NCBI GenBank assembly: GCA_002506485.1
Contig: DAXQ01000017.1
Span: forward strand, 1 to 17,492
Length of the DNA stretch: 17,492 nt
Reading direction: 5' to 3'
Source: Euryarchaeota archaeon UBA136
Lineage (GTDB): Archaea > Thermoplasmatota > Poseidoniia > MGIII > CG-Epi1
The notes beneath the pieces are model-generated. The model was not told the DNA's origin. It did no database searches and saw only the letters and a program-made list of their open reading frames with translations. Shown in pieces: positions 7,251 through 13,802 of this stretch (its first letter is position 1; the number at the start of each line of letters is the position of its first letter). The position numbers were made by a program, and so were the translations under genes.

Positions 7251-7718
7251 CTAGCGTGATTGCACAGGCAAAGCAGCTGTCCTGGTCATAACTATCTTCT
7301 GTTTCTCCTCAAAACTAAGCTTGTCAAGAAGACCTTTTTCCAGACCTAGTGAAGAATAGTCAAAATCTAGATGTGAAATCACTGACTCATCAGGCTCTAC
7401 CAGATCAGACAGTTTATCGGGTACCCGAGAGAATGATACCCAGGCCACGGCTCCAAAACCAGGTTTTATTCCCGCAACTTCTATAGCACGTGAAATCTGT
7501 CTCTGAGCGGTAAGGTATAGCAATAATTCTGTCGAACGGTCCTTGGTAAAGTTGTATTTGCCTTCGTGTGCCTTGTCAGCGAGATGAGCTGCCTGGCTAA
7601 GATGAAGAGAGCCACATACCCTTTTAGGATTGATTAAAGCAAAATCTGGACCTAGCAATGACATTAGAGCTTCATTATTTTCGCCTTTTAGGCGCCCACA
7701 GCCTATTTCCAGTTCCAC
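7251..7718 (-). CDS. cgi121: KEOPS complex subunit Cgi121
   Basis: A 155-residue protein matching Cgi121/TPRKB, the KEOPS subunit that binds tRNA and the Bud32 kinase during synthesis of t6A at position 37 of ANN-decoding tRNAs. The hallmark is the central stretch at 62-85 (STELLLYLTAQRQ, then ISRAIEVAGIK), preceded by INPKRVCGSLHLSQAAHLA (29-47), the typical Val-x-x-x-x-Hl-x-x-A pattern. The length is close to characterised archaeal homologues (about 150). I prefer the GTG at 7718: a TATA-like box is centred 26 bases upstream and the N-terminus then aligns with other Cgi121 proteins. An ATG at 7739 would add seven residues, and the frame runs further upstream into the divergent gene. No other KEOPS gene is in the window. 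Confidence 0.85.
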   Translation of the reverse strand: MELEIGCGRLKGENNEALMSLLGPDFALINPKRVCGSLHLSQAAHLADKAHEGKYNFTKDRSTELLLYLTAQRQISRAIEVAGIKPGFGAVAWVSFSRVPDKLSDLVEPDESVISHLDFDYSSLGLEKGLLDKLSFEEKQKIVMTRTAALPVQSR

Positions 7719-7740
7719 AATATACAATCGGCAGAGCATA

Positions 7741-7748
7741 TTATATAA
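7741..7748. promoter_or_regulatory. Palindromic TATA box shared by cgi121 and the HhH gene
   Basis: ttatataa is a perfect 8-base palindrome. It is centred 26 bases before the GTG at 7718 on the minus strand. It is about 40 bases before the GTG at 7784 on the plus strand, which predicts a leader of about 14 bases. It is the only strong AT box between the two genes. Confidence 0.5.
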
Positions 7749-7771
7749 CCGGTAGCGCGGTTCAGACCACC

Positions 7772-7775
7772 GGAG
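7772..7775 (+). promoter_or_regulatory. Possible Shine-Dalgarno (ggag) deciding the start at 7784
   Basis: ggag ends eight bases before the GTG at 7784. It supports that GTG over the in-frame ATG at 7658, which lies inside cgi121 and upstream of the TATA box. Confidence 0.35.
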
Positions 7776-7783
7776 AAAATACT

Positions 7784-8488
7784 GTGGACCCCGAAATAGA
7801 CGGTAAGGTTGCTCAACTTGAAAGCGGTTTGAGCCTAGAACAACAGAGACTGGAGAAGCTATGGGATGCTTATGAACAGCAAGAAAAGGATTTGAATGCA
7901 TCTTTGGACCAAATTAATATTTTAGAGGCCGATATCGGAACAAAAGGAACCCTGATCACGTCTTTGCAGGAATTACTAAGTGAAAGAGACGCAAAACTCA
8001 GAGAATTGGAAGTAGAAAGGCAAAGGCAGATGAAAGTCGAGGCTGAATATGGTCCAAGGATTAGTGAGATGGAAGACACAATCAAGGATCAAACCGATAA
8101 ATATGATAGACTTCTATCCATCACTCAGGAAATGGAGAGTGAACTTGATCTGGCCAGACGTGCCTTGCACGCCAGAGACAGTTGGTTCAACCTGAATGTA
8201 AGTAGTCTCGAATCAATATCTGATCTAATCAAGGAATGGAGGGATATCCAGGCTGGAAAATTCCCTGAAGGGAGTGGGGCTGGAGGTCCTGGTGGCGGAA
8301 AATCCGAATTTGTCGAAGCAATATCTACAATAAAGGGGCTCGGTGCAGTCAAGGCTGAGAATTTGTATGATTCTGGATTCCACACGGTGGAGGAACTGAA
8401 AGCGGCATCGGTGGAAGATATTGCCAGCGTCGTCGGTTTCACCAACATGAGTGCAAGCAAAGTAGTCAACGGCGCTAAAGAACTTTAG
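7784..8488 (+). CDS. Coiled-coil protein with C-terminal helix-hairpin-helix domain
   Basis: A 234-residue protein, probably cytoplasmic. Residues 1-150 are charged and Leu/Glu/Gln-rich with heptad-like spacing, as expected of a long coiled coil. A flexible Gly/Ser linker follows (163-173, SGAGGPGGG). Residues 179-232 form a tandem helix-hairpin-helix of the HhH_5 kind, with IKGLGAVKAENLYDSGF as first hairpin and VGFTNMSASKVVNGA as second. Such domains bind the DNA or RNA backbone without sequence specificity. A dimeric coiled coil carrying nucleic-acid-binding heads is a fair inference, but no function is known to me. The start is the GTG at 7784, with a TATA box and ggag upstream. The stop shares four bases with the convergent amidotransferase gene. 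Confidence 0.75.
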   Translation: MDPEIDGKVAQLESGLSLEQQRLEKLWDAYEQQEKDLNASLDQINILEADIGTKGTLITSLQELLSERDAKLRELEVERQRQMKVEAEYGPRISEMEDTIKDQTDKYDRLLSITQEMESELDLARRALHARDSWFNLNVSSLESISDLIKEWRDIQAGKFPEGSGAGGPGGGKSEFVEAISTIKGLGAVKAENLYDSGFHTVEELKAASVEDIASVVGFTNMSASKVVNGAKEL

Positions 8489-9024
8489 ACTCGTAGGAAA
8501 TTTTCAACGATTTCTTCGTTCCTGACCTCTGGATGGAAAGACACACCGAATATTTTCCGTGATTTGTGTTTGATTGCTTGGACGCTCTTGTCACTTCTGG
8601 CTAATGTCGTAAAGAATTCCAAATTGTCGACTGAGAAGTTATGGATACTGTAGGCCTGGAATTTTCCTTCGCATAGTTCATTGGATTCCAAGGTTCTCAC
8701 TTCGATCATTCCAATCTCTATATTTTCGACTAGTTTGTCTTCAAAAAGGGAACATACAATCTGCATTCCGGAACAAATGCCAAGAATAGGCCCCTCAAAT
8801 CCAAGTAGAAGATTCTTGAATATATTCAAATCACCCAGATAGGAATTATCTTGTAGTGATGTGCCGCAGATCATAATCCTGCTAGCCTTGGAAATGTCTT
8901 TTTCAGTGCATTCTGTATAATGTAGAACCTCATAGTCTTCAGGTTTAACTATCTCTGCAATAGGAAACACAAATTCCTTTTCACTCAATTTCTCGCTACA
9001 GGTGGATATCAAAAGATTGTTCAT
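8485..9024 (-). CDS. Class I glutamine amidotransferase, paired with the Dph6-like ligase
   Basis: A 179-residue triad glutaminase that would release ammonia from glutamine. The nucleophile is C84 in LGICSGMQ, and the His-Glu pair is H164 and E166 in SFHPEV. The region before it (50-80) has the expected Rossmann-like pattern, and NFL near the C-terminus resembles GMP-synthase glutaminases. It differs from archaeal GuaA small subunits: the N-terminus lacks the usual D-x-G-x-Q start, and the region around YSIHNFSV (125-132) replaces the canonical SH-D segment. Its ATG overlaps the stop of the Dph6-like gene by four bases, so the two are probably translated together. I infer that it feeds ammonia to that enzyme; a GMP synthase role is less likely because no synthetase subunit is present. 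Confidence 0.8.
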   Translation of the reverse strand: MNNLLISTCSEKLSEKEFVFPIAEIVKPEDYEVLHYTECTEKDISKASRIMICGTSLQDNSYLGDLNIFKNLLLGFEGPILGICSGMQIVCSLFEDKLVENIEIGMIEVRTLESNELCEGKFQAYSIHNFSVDNLEFFTTLARSDKSVQAIKHKSRKIFGVSFHPEVRNEEIVENFLRV

Positions 9025-9695
9025 TCCAACCTTGCCTCCTTGATCTCCAAACGTCCTGAAAAATTGGAATAGTGTTTTGTTGACTCGAGTATCCTTATCG
9101 ATCGCTTGAACAATGGTGCATCCAGAACAAATGACTCTATCTCACCGCCCTCTCCCGCCGGATTGATTGCATATGTTGATCCCAGGGCAACTAGTTCCTT
9201 TACTGATTCTGAATCAATGTTCCGACCAAGCCAGGTCTCATCCAGCGGTTCTGCAGCAACCCCTGTTATGACTGAATCTATGTTGTTGGCCAGTAATTCT
9301 TCCAACAACAACTTTTGTGGCATCTGCCACAGAGGATTAAAACACCAGAGATTCAAACGATTGCATATTCGTTGGATTCTCGTAGCCTGATAAACTGAAG
9401 CCAGGGCTCCAGTTACAACTCCTTCAATTGAATATTCAGAAATAGCCAAATTGATAAGTAAATACAAATCTTCCAATTCCTTCTCTTTAACGCCACTTGT
9501 TCTAGAGGTTAGGTGATGAATACCAATTGCTTCAGCCTGTAGCTTAGTCCATTCGATAGCAGGTGTATGGAACATCCAGCTATCTTCACGTTCGGGATAT
9601 AGAGTCAAAAGGCAGCTGATTTCATGATCCCGGGATGCGTATTGGAAAGAAAGATAGGAATCCTTACCGCCCGAGAATAAAACCGCCAGTTTCAT
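9021..9695 (-). CDS. dph6: Diphthine--ammonia ligase-like PP-loop ATPase (DUF71/Dph6)
   Basis: A 224-residue member of the DUF71/COG2102 adenine-nucleotide alpha-hydrolase family. In archaea and eukaryotes these convert diphthine on elongation factor 2 to diphthamide, using ATP and ammonia. The ATP PP-loop SGGKDS is at 8-13. Family signatures follow: GALASVYQATRIQRIC (96-111), and GEGGEIESFVLDAPLF (181-196), the usual EGGE(F)E-T region near the C-terminus, with V190, D192 and P194. The length matches the short archaeal form, without the YjgF-like domains of eukaryotic Dph6. A related branch acts in B12 salvage, but no cobamide genes are nearby. It overlaps rlmE upstream and the amidotransferase downstream by four bases each, in one operon. 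Confidence 0.85.
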   Translation of the reverse strand: MKLAVLFSGGKDSYLSFQYASRDHEISCLLTLYPEREDSWMFHTPAIEWTKLQAEAIGIHHLTSRTSGVKEKELEDLYLLINLAISEYSIEGVVTGALASVYQATRIQRICNRLNLWCFNPLWQMPQKLLLEELLANNIDSVITGVAAEPLDETWLGRNIDSESVKELVALGSTYAINPAGEGGEIESFVLDAPLFKRSIRILESTKHYSNFSGRLEIKEARLE

Positions 9696-10279
9696 CTTTT
9701 TCTCTTAGCAATCAAATAAACCTCACTTGATTGTTTACGTGATGCTTCAGGAGACAACGTACGAACTGAACCGAATTCATCTATGACTGCCTTGCGAAAA
9801 TCTTGAAAATCTGAGCCTTCAAACACTTTAACCACGAATGAATTAGTCTTTCTTTCCGATGCTATTTCTAGGGCAAATGAGGCTAATTCTACAGAACGGG
9901 CTTGATCAACCGAATAGTTTCCAGACAGATTGGGACTCATATCGGATAGGACCACATCTACCTTAGGTACAAGCTTCTCTAGTTCTTTCCTTGTCTCGGG
10001 TTCACGGATATCTCCCTGAAGAAATTGGGCACCTTTCAAAGGAAGAATATGTTGTAGGTCCACTCCTATTAATTTCCCATCTTCACCGATGTATTCAAGG
10101 GCTATCTGGGACCAGCCTCCTGGTGCTGCACCCAAATCAAGAACTGTATCATCTTTCCTGAATATTTTACTTCTCTTCTGGATATCCATTAGCTTGTATA
10201 CTGACCGAGAACGATAACCTTCTCTACGGGCACGCCTTTGGAAAGCGTCAGTACGGCCTCGACGCCCTTGACCAGGCAT
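9692..10279 (-). CDS. rlmE: 23S rRNA 2'-O-methyltransferase, RlmE/FtsJ family
   Basis: A 195-residue SAM-dependent enzyme that methylates the 2'-hydroxyl of a uridine in the peptidyl-transferase A-loop of 23S rRNA (Um2552 in E. coli). The SAM site is DLGAAPGGWSQ (48-58), and D90 in LQGD fits the adenosine contact. The catalytic K-D-K-E tetrad is complete: K29 in RSVYKL, D113 in LSDMSPN, K151 in VVKVFEG and E186 in SSEVYLI. The basic N-terminus and the GYRSRS segment are standard for RNA binding. Length is close to E. coli RlmE (209). Its ATG overlaps the HEAT-gene stop by one base (TAATG), and its stop overlaps the dph6 start, indicating translational coupling. Confidence 0.93.
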   Translation of the reverse strand: MPGQGRRGRTDAFQRRARREGYRSRSVYKLMDIQKRSKIFRKDDTVLDLGAAPGGWSQIALEYIGEDGKLIGVDLQHILPLKGAQFLQGDIREPETRKELEKLVPKVDVVLSDMSPNLSGNYSVDQARSVELASFALEIASERKTNSFVVKVFEGSDFQDFRKAVIDEFGSVRTLSPEASRKQSSEVYLIAKRKR

Positions 10280-11334
10280 TATCCTCCGCCAGCTTTCTTA
10301 AGTGCCCATTCTGCTGCTTTACAAATATTCTTGTCTGCACCAGTAGTTGTACGGTTACGGATAATATCCAAATGTGGTTTGACCAACGTTGGTTTGTTTG
10401 AACCGATATATCCCAATGCTTTAACAACTTCGACATGAATATACCAGTCATCGTTCTTGAGGGCACGCGCCAACCGGGGTACTGCATGATAAACAACCAT
10501 CCCATTCTTGCTACCAATTCTTCCCAGGGCCGTAGCGCAAGCTTTTCTAAGTTCCGAAGACTTGCTCTCCAGACCTTTAATGAGCCCGGGAACTGCCGGT
10601 TTGACAGCTTCAGGATTAGCAAGTCCGAGCATCCCTATACAGTCTGCAGCCCTCTCCTTGAGACGTTCACCTGAGTTAAAAGCTTCTATAACTTCAGGAG
10701 CAAGAGCTACCGAAGGAACGGGGTATTTTTTCGCAAATTCTGTCAAAAGAACAATTGAATGGTAAGTAACACGCCAATCATCATCTCCAATCGCATTCTT
10801 TAGTTCAGGCAGAGCTACCTTAGGTACTGTATGCAATATCTTTGACAGGGATTCTTGAGTCTGATAGCGTACGTCCTTGTCATCGTCACTAAGCATCTCG
10901 AAAAGAACCGCAATTGTATCGCTTGCTTTGGCGTCTGACTTCAATGAAAAACGTGTCCAAATATCAACAACCTTGCTTCTGACGCTCGGGTAGGGGCTAT
11001 CCAAGGTCTCCTGAATTGATTCAAATATCTCCTCTTCACGTGAAACTTTTACTTTACGAAGTTCTAGCAAACCATCAATAATCGCTTCTTGAGGTGATGC
11101 CAATTGACCAGGTAATACTCTCAGGAAAGAAGTTATGATTGGATCTGCCCACTTATCGTCAGTTTGTGCTTGAATCACAAGGGCCTTGATCGCTGCTGTC
11201 CTTTCAATTTCCGTACCGCCCTCCATTTCAGCAAGATTACGCTCGATTTTGCGGTCTAGTGAACCGCCGCCAGTAGAATCTGTCCATTGACCAACGGTTT
11301 CTTTCAAATTCTGAAATCTATCTCGGAAACTCAC
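10279..11334 (-). CDS. HEAT-repeat protein
   Basis: A 351-residue protein that from about residue 45 to the end consists of paired helices with HEAT-like spacing. Repeat units are visible at SPYPSVRSKVVDIWTRF, DDKDVRYQTQESLSKIL, DDDWRVTYHSIVLLTEF, KSSELRKACATALGRIG and NDDWYIHVEVVKALGYIG; the D-x-x-x-R/V pattern with small residues is typical. HEAT solenoids are scaffolds for protein partners. A few bind metals or carry lyase activity, as in phycobilin lyases, but nothing suggests that here. The first 45 residues are polar and Gly-rich. It is the first gene of an operon with rlmE, dph6 and the amidotransferase. It is divergent from gatD across 50 bases with a shared AT box. Confidence 0.8.
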   Translation of the reverse strand: MSFRDRFQNLKETVGQWTDSTGGGSLDRKIERNLAEMEGGTEIERTAAIKALVIQAQTDDKWADPIITSFLRVLPGQLASPQEAIIDGLLELRKVKVSREEEIFESIQETLDSPYPSVRSKVVDIWTRFSLKSDAKASDTIAVLFEMLSDDDKDVRYQTQESLSKILHTVPKVALPELKNAIGDDDWRVTYHSIVLLTEFAKKYPVPSVALAPEVIEAFNSGERLKERAADCIGMLGLANPEAVKPAVPGLIKGLESKSSELRKACATALGRIGSKNGMVVYHAVPRLARALKNDDWYIHVEVVKALGYIGSNKPTLVKPHLDIIRNRTTTGADKNICKAAEWALKKAGGG

Positions 11335-11356
11335 GATAACTCATCTGGGGATGATA

Positions 11357-11364
11357 GTAATAAA
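11357..11364. promoter_or_regulatory. AT box shared by the HEAT-operon and gatD
   Basis: gtaataaa is centred about 25 bases before the gatD ATG at 11385 and, on the other strand, about 26 bases before the HEAT ATG at 11334. Both distances fit leaderless transcription from one bidirectional element. Confidence 0.45.
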
Positions 11365-11384
11365 CCTAGCTTGATTGAAGGAGC

Positions 11385-12650
11385 ATGCCGACGGTGGCTG
11401 AAAAGTTCATAAGCGACAATGGGGCGAAGGTTCATGACCGCATCAGGATAAGTACCGATGCAAAAACTTACGAGGGATTTCTTCTACCTAGACATAATTT
11501 TTCTGGAGAAGATATCGTAGTTCTAAAGCTTGACAATGGCTACAATATTGGAGTTTCGGTGGAAGATGCTGAATTGGCCATTCTTTCAAAAGCAAAGAAA
11601 GATAAGGTTGAATTTACGAAGAAGAAGAAAAACAAGGAACTGAAGGATATAACCGTACTGGCAACTGGAGGCACTATTGCCTCTTTCGTTGACTACAAAA
11701 CCGGAGCTGTAAGTCCTGCAATAACTGCTGAGCAGCTAGTAAATTCAGTCAGTGCATTAGACAAAGTTGCGAATATCGATGCTGAGCCTCTTTTCTCATT
11801 GGCTTCGGAAGATATGGCTCCTAAACACTGGGAAGGGATAGCAAAGAAAGCAAAAGAGATTCATGACAAGAAACAGCATGGAATAGTCATCGGTCACGGA
11901 ACCGATACTATGGCTTATTCTGCGGCTGCATTATCATTCCAGCTACCTGAAATATCTAATCCTGTAATATTCACAGGTGCACAGCGCAGTCCTGACAGAC
12001 CCTCGAGTGATGCTCACCTGAATCTGGTAGGAGCTGCCAAGGCAGCTATGACTGATTTGGGTGAGATTGCTATTGCGATGCATCAGACCACAGATGATGA
12101 GAATGTGGCTCTATGGAGAGGAACGCGTGTCAGAAAAGCCCATTCATCAAGGAGAGATGCATTTATGTCTCCAAACGAAGGACCCTTGGGTCTAGTGAAG
12201 GAGAACGTAGAATTGAAAGGTAAATATCGCCCCACTGCAAAAGAAACTAAAATGGAATCTGGTTTCGAGGACAGCATCGGGATGGTATGGTCACATCCAG
12301 GACTTGGAATTGAAGACTGGGAGAGTATAACTTCAAGAAAAAAAGGTGTGGTGATCGCGGGAACTGGGTTAGGACATGTCAAATCGGAACTGCTAGAAAG
12401 TATTGGAAAGACTGCCAAAGACATGCCTGTGGCCGTAACGACACAATGCCTGAGCGGATCAACTAATCTCAATGTTTATAGGAATGGAAGGGAACTACTC
12501 CAAAAAGGAGTTGTGGAGACCTACGATATGCTACCCGAAACTGCATTGGTGAAAATGATGTGGCTTTCAAAACACAGAGCGGATGAAGTTAGAGAATTGA
12601 TGGGAGAGAACTTGATTGGGGAAATATCAAATTCTCGGAAATTGGGCTAA
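11385..12650 (+). CDS. gatD: Glu-tRNA(Gln) amidotransferase subunit D
   Basis: A 421-residue asparaginase-like subunit of the archaeal GatDE amidotransferase, which converts Glu-tRNA(Gln) to Gln-tRNA(Gln); GatD hydrolyses glutamine and passes ammonia to GatE. The first 80 residues form the GatD-specific N-terminal beta domain (RIRISTDAKTYEGFLLPRH), separated by a Lys-rich linker (70-86). The asparaginase fold follows, with catalytic T97 in ATGGTIAS, T173-D174 in GHGTDTMAY and K251 in VRKAHS. TGAQRSPDRPSSDAHLN (197-213) is also typical. Length matches archaeal GatD (about 420-440) and excludes plain asparaginases. gatE is not in the window. The gene leads a forward run with the M29 peptidase, 35 bases downstream. 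Confidence 0.96.
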   Translation: MPTVAEKFISDNGAKVHDRIRISTDAKTYEGFLLPRHNFSGEDIVVLKLDNGYNIGVSVEDAELAILSKAKKDKVEFTKKKKNKELKDITVLATGGTIASFVDYKTGAVSPAITAEQLVNSVSALDKVANIDAEPLFSLASEDMAPKHWEGIAKKAKEIHDKKQHGIVIGHGTDTMAYSAAALSFQLPEISNPVIFTGAQRSPDRPSSDAHLNLVGAAKAAMTDLGEIAIAMHQTTDDENVALWRGTRVRKAHSSRRDAFMSPNEGPLGLVKENVELKGKYRPTAKETKMESGFEDSIGMVWSHPGLGIEDWESITSRKKGVVIAGTGLGHVKSELLESIGKTAKDMPVAVTTQCLSGSTNLNVYRNGRELLQKGVVETYDMLPETALVKMMWLSKHRADEVRELMGENLIGEISNSRKLG

Positions 12651-12685
12651 GGAAATCTCTTTAGACCACAGTTCAATATTGACGT

Positions 12686-13801
12686 ATGATTAATCCGCAA
12701 TATCAGGAGTTGGCGAATTTATTAATCAACCATTCATGTACTTTGAAAAAAGGCGAGAAGTTGTTGATTGAGGCCTTTGACGTACCTGAAGAGATGGTTA
12801 TTGCAACTATCAGAGCGGCAAGAAAGGCCGGCGGATTGCCATTTGTCACCTGGAAGAACAACCTTATTCTCAAAGAACTGATCTCAGAGACCACGGATGA
12901 ACATATGGATCTGATAGGTTCTGTCGAAAAGTTCAGGATGAAAAATATGGATGCCTACATCGGTTTACGGGGAAGTTTGAACATATCTGAGATGTCGGAC
13001 GTCAAATCTGACAAAATGGCTGTTTACCAATCAAAGCTGTTACAAAAGGTCCATTTCCAGGAGAGAGTCCCGAATACAAAATGGGTAGTTTTGAGGTGGC
13101 CTACGCCATCAATGGCCCAACAGGCCAACATGTCTACCGAAGCATTTGAAAAATTCTACTTTGACGTCTGTTGTCTGGACTACACCAAAATGGCAAAGGC
13201 AATGGAACCTCTTAGGAAATTGATGAACCGAACTGATAAGGTACACATCAAAGGGCCCGGGACCGACCTACGCTTTTCAATCAAGGGGATACCTGCTATC
13301 TCTTGCGCTGGTGAACACAATGTACCGGATGGGGAGTGTTTTACGGCGCCTGTGAAGGACTCAGTGGAAGGGCATATACAGTTCAATGCCGAAACCTTGT
13401 ACCATGGAACCGTGTTCAATGACATAAGACTCGAATTTGAAAAGGGCAAAGTCGTCAAGGCAACTGGAAGTGATGATGGTAAAATAAACGAGATTCTGGA
13501 TTCTGATGAAGGGGCAAGATACATTGGTGAATTCGCAATTGCTTTCAACCCCTACATAACTGAACCAATGAAGGATATTCTGTTCGATGAGAAGATTGCT
13601 GGAAGCTTCCACTTCACCCCGGGCAATGCCTATGACATGGCTGACAATGGAAACCGATCTGATGTACATTGGGATATGGTTCTGATTCAAAGGCCTGATT
13701 ATGGTGGTGGAGAGATGTGGTTTGATGACGTACTGATAAGAAAAGATGGTGAATTCATTTTACCAGAACTGAAAGGACTGAATCAAGAAAATTTGATGTA
13801 G
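12686..13801 (+). CDS. M29-family metal-dependent aminopeptidase
   Basis: A 371-residue cytoplasmic aminopeptidase of the thermophilic AmpT/AmpS/PepS (M29) family, which removes N-terminal residues from peptides. The co-catalytic metal residues are all visible in the C-terminal half: E216 in NVPDGECFTAP, E282 in YIGEFAIAFNP, H309 and Y316 in SFHFTPGNAYDM, and H328 and D330 in SDVHWDMV. The H-Y (7) and H-D (2) spacings match the characterised Thermus enzyme. The N-terminal part (1-190) is the usual substrate/dimer domain. The protein is somewhat shorter than the 400-410 residues common in bacteria. Its stop is one base from the topoisomerase ATG, so the two are probably cotranscribed. No strong TATA box lies in the 35-base gap after gatD. 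Confidence 0.92.
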   Translation: MINPQYQELANLLINHSCTLKKGEKLLIEAFDVPEEMVIATIRAARKAGGLPFVTWKNNLILKELISETTDEHMDLIGSVEKFRMKNMDAYIGLRGSLNISEMSDVKSDKMAVYQSKLLQKVHFQERVPNTKWVVLRWPTPSMAQQANMSTEAFEKFYFDVCCLDYTKMAKAMEPLRKLMNRTDKVHIKGPGTDLRFSIKGIPAISCAGEHNVPDGECFTAPVKDSVEGHIQFNAETLYHGTVFNDIRLEFEKGKVVKATGSDDGKINEILDSDEGARYIGEFAIAFNPYITEPMKDILFDEKIAGSFHFTPGNAYDMADNGNRSDVHWDMVLIQRPDYGGGEMWFDDVLIRKDGEFILPELKGLNQENLM

Positions 13802-13802
13802 T

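Noticed and set aside
7658..7783. 42-residue N-terminal extension of the HhH protein
   Set aside because: It overlaps the cgi121 coding region and the TATA box and shows no conserved pattern. The GTG at 7784 has a ggag motif upstream.
8485..9024. Assignment of the amidotransferase as the GMP synthase glutaminase subunit
   Set aside because: The N-terminal and central motifs differ from GuaA small subunits and no synthetase subunit is adjacent, while dph6 overlaps it.
10248..10622. Minus-strand open frame of 124 residues
   Set aside because: It overlaps the HEAT gene and the start of rlmE in another frame, and its composition (many Arg, Trp) is typical of a shadow frame.
11377..11383. gaaggag before gatD as a Shine-Dalgarno site
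   Set aside because: It is separated from the ATG by one base, too close to work normally, and the AT box spacing predicts a transcript that starts at the ATG.
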